Shown here: positions 50,464 to 59,877 of the stretch, one piece after another | Position numbering within the stretch: position 1 is the stretch's first letter | How the letters are laid out: each line of letters starts with the position of its first letter | Origin: an uncultured Draconibacterium sp. | Lineage (GTDB): Bacteria > Bacteroidota > Bacteroidia > Bacteroidales > Prolixibacteraceae | Direction: 5' to 3' | Length of the DNA: 64,000 nt | NCBI RefSeq assembly: GCF_963676815.1 | Contig: NZ_OY781365.1 | Coordinates: 2,948,501-3,012,500 of the forward strand | Notes under the pieces: generated by a model | Told to the model about the DNA's origin: nothing | Databases searched by the model: none | Seen by the model: only the letters and a program-made list of their open reading frames with translations | Translations under genes and position numbers: made by a program

Positions 50464-51648
50464 ATGAATCAGATAAAGCGGCTTTTAGTTGTAGTATTTG
50501 TGGCCCTTGCATTTAACGGGCTTGCTTTTCAACTTTCAGATCAGGCAAAGGTTAGTATCATTACCTGTAGCCCGGGTAACGAAATGTACTCGGTTTATGG
50601 TCACTCGGCCATTCGTGTGAACGATCCGCGACTGAATTACGACGTGGCTTTTAACTATGGGATTTTTGATTTTAGCAGCCCTAATTTTTTGTATCGCTTT
50701 TGTGCCGGACAAACCGATTACCTGCTTGGTGCTTATCGTTTTGATATTTTTTTAAATGAATACCGACACGATAAACGCAGTGTTTTTGAACAGGAACTCA
50801 ACCTGACAGCGAAAGAAAAACAAGCGGTTGTTGATTTTTTAGTTTGGAATGCCCAGCCTGAAAACAGGGTGTATCGCTATAATTTTTTCTTTGATAACTG
50901 TGCAACCCGGGTGCGCGATGTTATTGCCGATAATGTAGACGGAGGAATCACTTATGCGGATAGTGCCAGTCATAAAACCCTGCGAACCCTGATTAAAGAT
51001 TACCATGGAAAGTTATTGTGGCTGAATTTTGGTATCGATTTTTTGGTAAGTGCCGATTCCGACCGTGAAGCTACTTTGGAAGAAGAAATGTTTTTGCCCG
51101 ATTACGTGATGCAGCATTTTTCAACGGCAAAAAGAAATGATAACGGACAGAATATTGCACAACCGGTTCAGGTGCTTTACCAGGCTCCTGAGCAAACGCA
51201 GGGGCCGACATGGCTTTGGGGGCCAATGGTCGTTTTTTCGTTGTTATTGATTGTGGTAGCTTATCTCACCTGGAAACAGTTTAAGAATGGAGAAATGAAG
51301 CCTGCGCTTGATTTTATACTTTACGGCATAAACGGTTTGGGTGGTTTGTTGCTCACGTGGTTTACCCTTTATTCCGAGCATCCGGCAATGAGCCCAAATT
51401 ATAACCTGATGTGGCTGGTGCCGGTGAGTTTATTGTATGTAATTGTTTCCTTACGAAAGAAGTGGCGTCCGGCGCTGCGTCATTATCACCTTATTTTTGC
51501 TGCGTGGATGATCGTATTTTTTGTTTCTGCACCCTTTCTTCCACAAAAACTTCATCCGGTGTTTTTCATTATGGCAGCTACATTTTTTATTCGGGCATTG
51601 GCGCATTCGCTGCTAATTCTGAAGTCATTAAAAGCCGCTCGCAAATAA
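50464..51648 (+). CDS. lnb: DUF4105 / Lnb-type lipoprotein N-acyltransferase candidate
   Basis: A 394-aa membrane protein. After an N-terminal signal or anchor (about 1-22) comes a periplasmic domain of the DUF4105 type (residues 25-245) with conserved His in VYGHSAIRVND and Cys in FFFDNCATRVRDVI. Four to five membrane helices follow (about 252-390). Work in Bacteroides identified DUF4105 proteins of this layout as Lnb, which N-acylates lipoproteins; the symbol is given on that basis. Single-gene unit between ricT and mutS. Confidence 0.8.
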   Translation: MNQIKRLLVVVFVALAFNGLAFQLSDQAKVSIITCSPGNEMYSVYGHSAIRVNDPRLNYDVAFNYGIFDFSSPNFLYRFCAGQTDYLLGAYRFDIFLNEYRHDKRSVFEQELNLTAKEKQAVVDFLVWNAQPENRVYRYNFFFDNCATRVRDVIADNVDGGITYADSASHKTLRTLIKDYHGKLLWLNFGIDFLVSADSDREATLEEEMFLPDYVMQHFSTAKRNDNGQNIAQPVQVLYQAPEQTQGPTWLWGPMVVFSLLLIVVAYLTWKQFKNGEMKPALDFILYGINGLGGLLLTWFTLYSEHPAMSPNYNLMWLVPVSLLYVIVSLRKKWRPALRHYHLIFAAWMIVFFVSAPFLPQKLHPVFFIMAATFFIRALAHSLLILKSLKAARK

Positions 51649-51798
51649 TCTGAGTATTCGTAATTACATAGAGTATTCTTTGCATCGTATTTCAAGGAGG
51701 TGATATATTTTTTCCTTTTTCCTTGATGCACCCCGTGAATTGTTGAAAAGTTTGGATGAACAAATTTGTCACGGATTTCTTCCATGCATTGAAACAAT

Positions 51799-51806
51799 TA
51801 TCTTTG
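51799..51806 (+). promoter_or_regulatory. Promoter -7 element of mutS
   Basis: TATCTTTG matches TAnnTTTG. It ends only 7 bp before the mutS ATG, so the message would have almost no 5' leader. Confidence 0.5.
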
Positions 51807-51813
51807 CTCAACG

Positions 51814-54435
51814 ATGGCAAAAAAGGAAAAGAAATATGTAGAAACTCCGCTGATGAAGCAATATTATTCCATCAAGGATAAACATCCTGATGCGGTTTTG
51901 CTTTTTCGTGTGGGCGATTTTTACGAAACATTTGGAGAGGATGCCATAAAAGCGGCAGAAATTCTGGGAATAACGTTAACACGCCGGGCAAACGGAGCTG
52001 CCAGTTATGTGGAGTTGGCAGGTTTTCCACATCATGCGCTCGACACTTATTTGCCGAAACTGGTACGGGCCGGACAGCGTGTAGCAATTTGCGAGCAGCT
52101 GGAAGATCCGAAAATGACCAAGAAGATCGTGAAACGCGGGATTACCGAGTTGGTAACGCCGGGTGTTTCCATCAACGATAATATTCTCGAGAACCGTGAA
52201 AATAACTTTCTCGCATCGGTGCATTTCGATAAAAAACGGGCAGGTATTGCCTTCCTCGATATTTCAACGGGTGAGTTTTTAGCCGCTGAAGGAAGTTTTG
52301 AGTACATCGACAAATTATTGAATTCGTTTCAGCCAAAAGAGGTGTTGTTTCAACGCGGAAGAGGGAAGGAATTTAATGAGTTGTTCGGAACAAAATTCTA
52401 CACCTTTAACCTGGAAGACTGGGTGTACACCGACGATGCGGCAAACGACCGCCTGACAAGGCATTTCGAAACCAGTTCGTTAAAAGGTTTTGGTGTGCAT
52501 AACATGCAGTTGGGTATTATTGCCGCGGGTGCTGTTTTGCATTATCTAGATATTACACAACATCAGAAGCTCAGTCATATCTCTGGCCTAAGCCGGATTG
52601 AGGAGGAGCATTACGTTTGGCTCGACCGTTTTACTATCCGTAATCTCGAGTTGTTTGCGCCACTTCACGAAAGTGGAAAAGCTCTTATCAATGTGATCGA
52701 TAAAACCATTACGCCAATGGGGTCGCGATTGCTGAAACGCTGGATGGCGTTGCCGTTAAAAGATATCGATCCGATAAACGAGCGGCTGGAAGTGGTGGAG
52801 CTGTTTCTGAAAGATACGGAAACCAAAGAAAACCTGGAAGAACACCTTCGTCAGATGGGCGATTTGGAACGATTGATATCAAAAGTTGCTGTCGGACGAA
52901 TCAATCCGCGCGAAGTAATGCAGGTAAGAAATGCCCTGTCGGCAATTATTCCTATAAAAGCTGCTTGTGCCGATGTTGAGAATTCGGCTTTAAACCGTTT
53001 TGCCGAGCAGTTAAATCCTTGCGATTTGATACGGGAGCGCATTGAACAGCAAATTGTTGCCGATCCGCCAACGGCCATCAACAAAGGGAAAGTGATTGCT
53101 GAAGGTGTTTCTGAAGAACTGGATGATCTGCGGAAAATCGCTTACTCAGGAAAAGATTACCTGGCGCAAATTCAAAAACGTGAAAGCGAGAAACATGGAA
53201 TTCCATCGCTTAAGATCAGCTTCAATAATGTTTTTGGTTATTACATCGAGGTGCGAAACACGCATAAAGATAAAGTGCCGGACGATTGGATTCGGAAACA
53301 AACGCTGGTAAGTGCCGAGCGATATATTACGGAAGAACTGAAAGAATACGAACAAAAAATTCTTGGTGCTGAGGAGAAAATTCAGGTTTTGGAAGGTAAG
53401 CTTTTTGGTGAGTTGATTTTTGCGTTGTCGGAATACATTTCGGCTATTCAGTTAAACTCGCATATTCTCGCCCAGATTGATTGTTTATTGTCGTATGCCA
53501 CATGTGCGACATCTTATAAATATTTCCGACCGGAGGTGAATGATGCTACCTCAATTGAGATTAAAGAGGGGCGACATCCGGTAATCGAGCATCAGTTGCC
53601 AATTGGGGAATCTTACATTGCAAACGATGTAAAACTCGATCAGGAAGATCAGCAGATCATCATCATAACAGGTCCGAACATGGCCGGTAAATCGGCATTG
53701 TTACGTCAAACAGCATTAATTGTACTGATGGCGCAAATGGGATCGTTTGTTCCTGCCGAAGTGGCGAAAATCGGTTTTGTGGATAAAATCTTCACCCGTG
53801 TTGGTGCCTCGGATAATATTTCGCTTGGCGAATCAACATTTATGGTGGAGATGAACGAAGCGGCCAGTATTCTGAATAATGTTTCTGATCGCAGCCTGAT
53901 TCTTTTCGACGAGCTGGGGCGCGGAACATCGACGTACGATGGTATTTCCATTGCCTGGTCGATTGTTGAGCATTTGCACGAACATGCATTTACCAAAGCA
54001 AAAACGCTGTTTGCCACGCACTATCACGAGCTCAATGAAATGGAAGGTGCTTTCCCGAGAGTGAAAAACTTTAACGTTTCCATAAAAGAGGTTGGTAACA
54101 AAGTTATCTTCCTACGAAAGCTGGTTCGTGGCGGTAGTAATCATAGTTTTGGTATCCATGTGGCAGGTATGGCCGGCATGCCAAAATCGGTAATTCAGCG
54201 TGCTGAACAGATATTGTCGAAGTTGGAAGGCGGAAAAGAAAAGGAAAGTTTAAGTAAACCATTAGAGGAGATTGGTGAAAACCGTGAGGGTATGCAGTTG
54301 AGCTTTTTTCAATTGGATGACCCTGTATTAAAGCAAATTAGAGACGAGATAGCGGGATTGGATGTGAATAATCTTACGCCAATAGAAGCCCTGAATAAGC
54401 TAAATGAAATAAAGAAATTGACAGGAATTTCTTAA
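51814..54435 (+). CDS. mutS: DNA mismatch repair protein MutS
   Basis: An 873-aa MutS. The mismatch-reading Phe-x-Glu lies in RVGDFYETFGEDA near residue 40. Connector, core and clamp domains follow (GYYIEVRNTHKDKVP). The ATPase domain has Walker A TGPNMAGKSALLRQ, SLGESTFMVEM, Walker B LILFDELGRGTSTYDG and the helix ATHYHELNEME. The C-terminal helical tail ends LNEIKKLTG. Length is usual. It has its own promoter just upstream of the ATG and is followed by the tRNA operon. Confidence 0.97.
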   Translation: MAKKEKKYVETPLMKQYYSIKDKHPDAVLLFRVGDFYETFGEDAIKAAEILGITLTRRANGAASYVELAGFPHHALDTYLPKLVRAGQRVAICEQLEDPKMTKKIVKRGITELVTPGVSINDNILENRENNFLASVHFDKKRAGIAFLDISTGEFLAAEGSFEYIDKLLNSFQPKEVLFQRGRGKEFNELFGTKFYTFNLEDWVYTDDAANDRLTRHFETSSLKGFGVHNMQLGIIAAGAVLHYLDITQHQKLSHISGLSRIEEEHYVWLDRFTIRNLELFAPLHESGKALINVIDKTITPMGSRLLKRWMALPLKDIDPINERLEVVELFLKDTETKENLEEHLRQMGDLERLISKVAVGRINPREVMQVRNALSAIIPIKAACADVENSALNRFAEQLNPCDLIRERIEQQIVADPPTAINKGKVIAEGVSEELDDLRKIAYSGKDYLAQIQKRESEKHGIPSLKISFNNVFGYYIEVRNTHKDKVPDDWIRKQTLVSAERYITEELKEYEQKILGAEEKIQVLEGKLFGELIFALSEYISAIQLNSHILAQIDCLLSYATCATSYKYFRPEVNDATSIEIKEGRHPVIEHQLPIGESYIANDVKLDQEDQQIIIITGPNMAGKSALLRQTALIVLMAQMGSFVPAEVAKIGFVDKIFTRVGASDNISLGESTFMVEMNEAASILNNVSDRSLILFDELGRGTSTYDGISIAWSIVEHLHEHAFTKAKTLFATHYHELNEMEGAFPRVKNFNVSIKEVGNKVIFLRKLVRGGSNHSFGIHVAGMAGMPKSVIQRAEQILSKLEGGKEKESLSKPLEEIGENREGMQLSFFQLDDPVLKQIRDEIAGLDVNNLTPIEALNKLNEIKKLTGIS

Positions 54436-54450
54436 TGGACTTCAATAATT

Positions 54451-54481
54451 TTTGTCAGATAAAAAAATAGCAATATATTTG
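54451..54481 (+). promoter_or_regulatory. Full promoter of the tRNA-Gly-Leu-Gly operon
   Basis: TTTG (54451-54454), a 19-bp spacer, then TATATTTG (54474-54481): both elements of the Bacteroidota vegetative promoter at ideal spacing, about 30 bp before the first tRNA. Confidence 0.85.
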
Positions 54482-54515
54482 CATCGCTTTTGAAAAAGCA
54501 AGTTCATTAAAATAT

Positions 54516-54588
<73 letters not shown>

Positions 54589-54610
54589 CATTCACGATAA
54601 TCCAAAGGAT

Positions 54611-54698
54611 GCCCGGGTGGTGGAATTGGTAGACACGTTGGACTTAAAATCCAATGATCATTATGATCGTGCGGGTTCAAGTCCCGCCTCGGGTACCA
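54611..54698 (+). tRNA. tRNA-Leu (UAA)
   Basis: Class II tRNA with a long variable arm (TGATCATTATGATCG). Acceptor GCCCGGG/CTCGGGT, anticodon loop CTTAAAA with TAA, discriminator A and an encoded CCA (54696-54698). Confidence 0.96.
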
Positions 54699-54704
54699 TT
54701 TTTT

Positions 54705-54777
<73 letters not shown>

Positions 54778-54780
54778 CTT

Positions 54781-54816
54781 AAAAAGGCTTCATATTTTTT
54801 GTGAGGCCTTTTTTTG
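54781..54816 (+). terminator. Terminator of the tRNA operon
   Basis: AAAAAGGCTTCA / TGAGGCCTTTTT pair over 12 bp with one G-T pair and are followed by further T. Confidence 0.8.
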
Positions 54817-54864
54817 TTTCCCAACATTATTGCTATTTTCACATCCAACCAATTAAACTATATC

Positions 54865-56130
54865 ATGCAAAAACGAAATCATCTATCAATTTTGGTACTG
54901 CTTCTATGTACCGTATTATTTTCATGTCAACCGGTGCAGCAAAAAACAGAACAGCAGGCCGACAGAGTACAATTTATTACCATCGATGGACCGGATCTAA
55001 TCGCACCTAACGGTGAGAAATTCTTTATCCAGGGAATAAACCTCGGTAACTGGCTGAATCCGGAAGGTTATATGTTCAAGTTTCAAAAGACGAGTTCGGC
55101 ACGGCTTATCGATAATATGTTTCGCGAAATGGTTGGTCCCGATTTTACCAACCAATTCTGGAAACAGTTTAAAGACAATTACATCACTCGCGAAGATATT
55201 CGCTACATAAAAAGTACTGGCGTAAATTCCATTCGCCTGCCGTTTCACTATAAGCTGTTTACCGATGAAGATTACATGGGACTGTACTCCAAACAGGATG
55301 GTTTTGCGCGCATCGACAGTTTGGTGGAGTGGTGCCGCGAATCGGAGCTGTACATTATTCTGGATATGCACGATGCTCCCGGTGGACAAACCGGAGCAAA
55401 TATCGATGATAGTTATGGCTACCCTTGGTTAATGGTAAGCGAAGAGAGTCAGGATTTGTTTGTGGAGATCTGGCGAAAAATAGCCGATCGTTATAAAAAC
55501 GAGCCAATGATTTTGGGCTACGATCTATTGAACGAACCCATAGCTACCTATTTCCCGGAAGATGAGGCGATGCTGAATAAACAACTGGAGCCGCTGTATA
55601 TGAAGGCGGTTAAGGCCATTCGTGAGGTGGATACCAACCATATTGTTTTGCTGGGTGGTGCACAATGGAATGGTAATTTCAAAGTGTTTACCGACTCTAA
55701 ATTCGATGATAAGATAATGTACACTTGTCACCGCTACTGGTGCGATACATTACAGGCAAATATTCAGGATTTTGTTGACTTCCGCGATTCAGTGAATCTT
55801 CCAATTTATATGGGCGAAACAGGCGAGAATACAGATGAGTGGATTGCTGCCTGGACCCGCCTGATGATCAGAAACAACATAGGTTACCATTACTGGCCCT
55901 ATAAAAAAATGGGAAGTCCGCGTTGCATGGTAACTATCCCAACACCGGAAAAATGGGATGTAATTGTGGATTTTGCTGAAGGACCACGCGACACGTATGA
56001 GGCGGTGCAGGCAAACCGCCCTGATCAGGAATTGGTTAAAAAAGTGATGATGGAATATATTTCAAATTTGAAACTGGCCAAATGCGAGGTTAACGAAGGT
56101 TACATTCGGGCAATGGCGATGGAACCATAA
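54865..56130 (+). CDS. Glycoside hydrolase family 5 lipoprotein
   Basis: A 421-aa secreted hydrolase. The signal ends with a lipobox (TVLFSC), so the enzyme is probably anchored at a membrane surface. The TIM barrel starts GINLGNWLNPEGYMF. The acid/base Glu lies in YDLLNEP and the nucleophile Glu in PIYMGETGEN; HDAPGGQ and TCHRYW line the cleft. The GINLGNWL start resembles GH5 enzymes acting on beta-glucans, but the substrate cannot be fixed. No SusC/SusD pair is nearby, so it is not in a typical polysaccharide locus. Start at 54865; 54814 is within the terminator area. Confidence 0.9.
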   Translation: MQKRNHLSILVLLLCTVLFSCQPVQQKTEQQADRVQFITIDGPDLIAPNGEKFFIQGINLGNWLNPEGYMFKFQKTSSARLIDNMFREMVGPDFTNQFWKQFKDNYITREDIRYIKSTGVNSIRLPFHYKLFTDEDYMGLYSKQDGFARIDSLVEWCRESELYIILDMHDAPGGQTGANIDDSYGYPWLMVSEESQDLFVEIWRKIADRYKNEPMILGYDLLNEPIATYFPEDEAMLNKQLEPLYMKAVKAIREVDTNHIVLLGGAQWNGNFKVFTDSKFDDKIMYTCHRYWCDTLQANIQDFVDFRDSVNLPIYMGETGENTDEWIAAWTRLMIRNNIGYHYWPYKKMGSPRCMVTIPTPEKWDVIVDFAEGPRDTYEAVQANRPDQELVKKVMMEYISNLKLAKCEVNEGYIRAMAMEP

Positions 56131-56156
56131 TTTTTAAAATGCTAAAATACGAGATA

Positions 56157-56185
56157 AAAAAAGCGTGCCATTGGCACGCTTTTCT
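56157..56185. terminator. Bidirectional terminator between GH5 and the outer-membrane protein gene
   Basis: AAGCGTGCC / GGCACGCTT pair perfectly with a 3-nt loop, flanked by A-run and T-run, between convergent genes. Confidence 0.88.
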
Positions 56186-56204
56186 TTTTTATTTTTTCGA
56201 GGTA

Positions 56205-56693
56205 TTACGGAAATACATAACGTATGTTAAGACCAAAACCACCCCAGTCGAAAGTTGTTTCGTCAATTATCTCTAAGGAAGGACGGTAGTCCAATCCGAG
56301 GGCTATCGGAATATCGACAAAACGGTATTCGAGCCCAATTTCAAACGCTGCTCCCAGGTTAAAATTTGTATCACTGTCTTTTCTTCCATCCGAGTAGTAG
56401 ATGTCTTCATCAAGAATTGCCAGGTATGGTCCAACACCCATGTACCAGTTAAATGCTTCGTCGCCAAGTGGGCGGTAAAGAAAATCCCAAAGCAAATCGG
56501 CGGCTACGCCATCGCCAAACGACAAGTCAGCATGTAAGCGGTTAAACTCTCCTGTCGAGAAAATACCGTCGATAGCTACACTTCCGGCAGAAACATCGCC
56601 AAAACGTACACCAATTTCCTGTGCATTTGCAGTACAAATTCCCGCAACAGCTATAACTGCTGTCAATAAAATCTTTTGTAATCTCTTTTTCAT
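56205..56693 (-). CDS. Small outer-membrane beta-barrel protein
   Basis: A 162-aa exported protein with a signal peptide (about 1-24, ending ANAQ). Amphipathic strands follow, with GVGPYLAI, FEIGLEYRFVD, and a final strand ending in an aromatic pair (RYVFP). This fits an eight-stranded outer-membrane barrel of the OmpA/OmpW type; function unknown. It follows the M48 gene by 25 bp on the same strand, so the two are probably one operon acting on the envelope. Confidence 0.8.
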   Translation of the reverse strand: MKKRLQKILLTAVIAVAGICTANAQEIGVRFGDVSAGSVAIDGIFSTGEFNRLHADLSFGDGVAADLLWDFLYRPLGDEAFNWYMGVGPYLAILDEDIYYSDGRKDSDTNFNLGAAFEIGLEYRFVDIPIALGLDYRPSLEIIDETTFDWGGFGLNIRYVFP

Positions 56694-56718
56694 TGTAATT
56701 AAGTTTTCTGTATTAATA

Positions 56719-58182
56719 TTATTTCCCTAGAATTTTAACCATGTCTCCTCTTTTTAGTTCATCGCTCAGTTTGTGGTTATTTAAAAGGGCCATCTCATCA
56801 AACTTGTCTTCCGGTACTTTATAATACTCAAAAGCATCTTTTAACGAAACCGAAGCACTTCTTATTGAGACAACTTTTATCCTGTCTGGTTGAACTGTTA
56901 GTTTCGATGTATCGGTAAGTTTTGCAAAGTTTTTCATTGTCGACTCAAATACCACTTGGTAAGTGTTAAATTTATCAATTAAACATAGCCCGTGAAAGGT
57001 ATAAACCCTAGCATCTTTCTCGATAAAATACGACATAACTTTTACCGCCTGTTCATTTGTTTGGTCATCTGTAGCTTGTTGCGAAATGGTTGCCACCGCG
57101 CTAAGTCCGTTTATGTTTATTTTATTTTTATCGATTAAGGTGAGTTGTAAATCCGAAATTGTTTTTTCTGCTGCTGCATCAGCATCTTTCTCTTTTGCCA
57201 TTTCGAAAATTATAGCTGCATTTTGGTCTTCAGGAACAATTTGTACCTGAAGTGGCGAGTTAACCAGTGTCCAGTTTTTCGGAATCGGAAATTGAAATGC
57301 CAGGTCAGGATGGTAGAACATGCTATTCTCAACAAATCCCTGACGTGGATTTTCGCCATACACAATTCCATCAATCATTTCCAGGTATTTATTTGTATTT
57401 ACGGCGTATGATTGAGCCGGAAGTTGTGCCTGCCATTCTTCGGTTTTTTGATTTACCGCAATATTTCGTTGTCCCGGATCGGGGTGAGTCGACATCCATG
57501 TTGGAACTCCTGCGTGGTTGCTTGCCATTTGCATTTTGTTAAGCACTTCAAAAAAATCAGCCATTTTGTGTGCATCGTAACCAATCTTTGATGAGTATTC
57601 AACACCCAAGCGGTCGGCTTCGCGTTCGTTTGCCCGGCTAAAGCTTAAAAACAACAACTGCATGGCAGCCGCCGCTTCGTTGGCAAATTTGGCCACTTCG
57701 GGTACGGCAATAGCACCTGCTGCAAGGGCAACCTGGCCAAGTTGCTGGCGCGTTTGTTGTTGCGCAGTATGGCGTGCTGTTACGTGCCCCATTTCGTGTC
57801 CTAAAACCCCCATCAATTCCGCTTCGTTATTAAACTGTGCAAGAATTCCGCGGGTTAAATAGATATATCCGCCCGGTACCGCAAAAGCGTTAACAACCGG
57901 CGAATCCAGAATCCGGAAATGATATTGCAAATTGGGGCGGTGCGAAATCTTTCCCATTTCATTTCCTTTTTCTGTTATAAAATTTAACAGCTCTTCATTG
58001 TCGTATAATCCAAAAGTGGAAATTACCGTTGGATCGTATTGAGCGCCCAGTGCAATCTCCTGTTCTTCCGACATAAACATAAGCTGACGCTGACCGGTAA
58101 CGGGGTTTACTGCACACGACGGTATCAATAGAACTAACGAAAAGATTAAAAGAATAACAGAAAATGTTTTGATTGTTTTCAT
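56719..58182 (-). CDS. M48-family metalloprotease lipoprotein with C-terminal module
   Basis: A 487-aa protein with a lipoprotein signal (LLIPSC). The peptidase domain has the zinc site HEMGH in LMGVLGHEMGHVTARHTAQ, the third ligand Glu in ANEREADRLGVEYSSK and the STHPDPGQR segment. This is the BepA/LoiP-like periplasmic quality-control group. The C-terminal 200 residues include a domain of unknown type and a final LysM-like stretch (EYYKVPEDKFDEMALLN). It is followed by the small barrel protein. A minus-strand -7 element lies at 58287. Confidence 0.92.
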   Translation of the reverse strand: MKTIKTFSVILLIFSLVLLIPSCAVNPVTGQRQLMFMSEEQEIALGAQYDPTVISTFGLYDNEELLNFITEKGNEMGKISHRPNLQYHFRILDSPVVNAFAVPGGYIYLTRGILAQFNNEAELMGVLGHEMGHVTARHTAQQQTRQQLGQVALAAGAIAVPEVAKFANEAAAAMQLLFLSFSRANEREADRLGVEYSSKIGYDAHKMADFFEVLNKMQMASNHAGVPTWMSTHPDPGQRNIAVNQKTEEWQAQLPAQSYAVNTNKYLEMIDGIVYGENPRQGFVENSMFYHPDLAFQFPIPKNWTLVNSPLQVQIVPEDQNAAIIFEMAKEKDADAAAEKTISDLQLTLIDKNKININGLSAVATISQQATDDQTNEQAVKVMSYFIEKDARVYTFHGLCLIDKFNTYQVVFESTMKNFAKLTDTSKLTVQPDRIKVVSIRSASVSLKDAFEYYKVPEDKFDEMALLNNHKLSDELKRGDMVKILGK

Positions 58183-58286
58183 CTTTATCGAAATTTTGAA
58201 GTATGGTTAAGAATTCACATTCATTAGTGTCAAATTGGTACAAATGACTTGGCGGTATTCGCTTAATTGCTAAATTCGCTCTTATA

Positions 58287-58294
58287 CAAAGATA
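58287..58294 (-). promoter_or_regulatory. Promoter -7 element of the M48 gene
   Basis: The minus-strand reading TATCTTTG matches TAnnTTTG, about 100 bp before the M48 start. Confidence 0.45.
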
Positions 58295-58323
58295 ATATTT
58301 ACTTGATTTATAAAGTCACCCGT

Positions 58324-59853
58324 ATGTTAATACGTAAAATTACGTTGTTTTATTTCAGTTTCCTGGTGTTTTTGTTTTCGGCCAATGCGCAACACAAAGC
58401 ACTCTCGAAAATCGATATTTCTGATTTAAAAGAATACCTCTCTTTTATTGCTTCTGATGAATTACAGGGAAGAGCGCTTGGTACTGATGTTGATGGTTTG
58501 AATATAGCAGCAAATTACCTGGCCGATTATGCAAAAGAAACGGGGCTAAAACCGGCTTTTGAAAATTACTTTCAATCGGTGCCAATTTCGCACACTGTGC
58601 AAAACAACGAAGCTTTTATTGAAGTGAAAAATGAAAAAGGAAAGTCGCTTTATCGTTCGGAAGAAGTGGTAAAATTCGATCAAAATGCCGGAGTTTTTAA
58701 TTTGGATAAAGAACCAGTAGTGTTTATTGGTTTTGGCAATGCTGTTAAATCATTGGATTTAAAAGATAAAGTAGTTGTTGTGGCTCAGGGCAGTGAAGAA
58801 ACGTTTTCGCAAGGAGCGTTTGAGTGGCAAAACCGTTTAGAGCGTCAGAAAATAAATGAAATTGCAGAAAAACAACCAAAAGCTATGCTGCTGGTTACCA
58901 ATCCGAAAGACCACGGGAATAAGACATTTAAACAGTTACAGGCCTGGTTAAATCGTCCGGGATATAGTGTGAAAAAGGATAATGTGCCATTTCAACCTGC
59001 AGTATTGCTTGCTACACCCGATGTTGCCGATGCCTTGTTGGGCAAGAAAGGTGAATACGAAAAATACCTTGAGAATATTGTTTCTGAAACAGCTGTGTTT
59101 ACTGAAGTTAACAAAACAATTAGTCTGAAGATTGGAACAGAACCTGAAATTCTGGAAGGAAAAAATGTAGTGGCTTATATTGAAGGATCTGATCCGGTTT
59201 TGAAGGATGAATACATTGTTTTTATGGCACATTACGATCACCTGGGAGTTGGAAAAGATGGCGATGTGTATAACGGTGCCGATGATAACGGATCGGGAAC
59301 AGTTGCCATTATGGAAGTGGCCGAAGCATTTGCTTCGCTAAAAGAAAAGCCAAAGCGAAGTATCGTTTTTTTGTGGGTAACCTGCGAAGAAAAAGGACAT
59401 TTCGGATCGAGTTATTATTGCGATCACCCGATTTTTCCTTTGGATAAAACCGTTGCTTCAATTAACCTCGATATGGTAGGCCGTGTTTACGATGGTCCGC
59501 GCGACGATGTGTGGAAAGATTCGCCTAAAAAAGTGAAAGATTTTGACGGGTTATACACCCTATCGAACGATGTGTGGCCCGAGTTGGCCGAAATAAATGC
59601 AAATTACTGTGCCGAGTTGGGATTAGTTCCCGATACCAGTTTGCCAAAAGAGCGTTTTTTGCGTGCCAGCGATCATTACCATTTTCATAAAAACGGTGTG
59701 CCCATTTTAAACTACGCCACCGGTTATCATGCCGATTATCATAAAGTTGGCGATGAGGTAGAAAAGATTAATTTTGAGAAAATAAAACGCGTTGCTGATC
59801 TCTGTTTTCTGGTTGGCTTTGATTTGGCTAACAAGGAAGACATCGAGTTTTAA
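58324..59853 (+). CDS. M28-family zinc peptidase, first of a tandem pair
   Basis: A 509-aa secreted aminopeptidase-type enzyme with a signal peptide (ending ANAQ). A PA-like inserted domain (about 120-250) separates the first conserved segment (FIASDELQGRALGTDVD) from the catalytic one. Zinc ligands and catalytic residues are visible in MAHYDHLG, NGADDNGSG, TCEEKGHFGSS, INLDMVGR and the final His in TGYHADYHKVGDE. Start at 58324; 58267 gives a non-signal extension. The paralogue follows after 24 bp. Confidence 0.93.
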   Translation: MLIRKITLFYFSFLVFLFSANAQHKALSKIDISDLKEYLSFIASDELQGRALGTDVDGLNIAANYLADYAKETGLKPAFENYFQSVPISHTVQNNEAFIEVKNEKGKSLYRSEEVVKFDQNAGVFNLDKEPVVFIGFGNAVKSLDLKDKVVVVAQGSEETFSQGAFEWQNRLERQKINEIAEKQPKAMLLVTNPKDHGNKTFKQLQAWLNRPGYSVKKDNVPFQPAVLLATPDVADALLGKKGEYEKYLENIVSETAVFTEVNKTISLKIGTEPEILEGKNVVAYIEGSDPVLKDEYIVFMAHYDHLGVGKDGDVYNGADDNGSGTVAIMEVAEAFASLKEKPKRSIVFLWVTCEEKGHFGSSYYCDHPIFPLDKTVASINLDMVGRVYDGPRDDVWKDSPKKVKDFDGLYTLSNDVWPELAEINANYCAELGLVPDTSLPKERFLRASDHYHFHKNGVPILNYATGYHADYHKVGDEVEKINFEKIKRVADLCFLVGFDLANKEDIEF

Positions 59854-59877
59854 TAAATAAATATCAAACCTAAAAAG

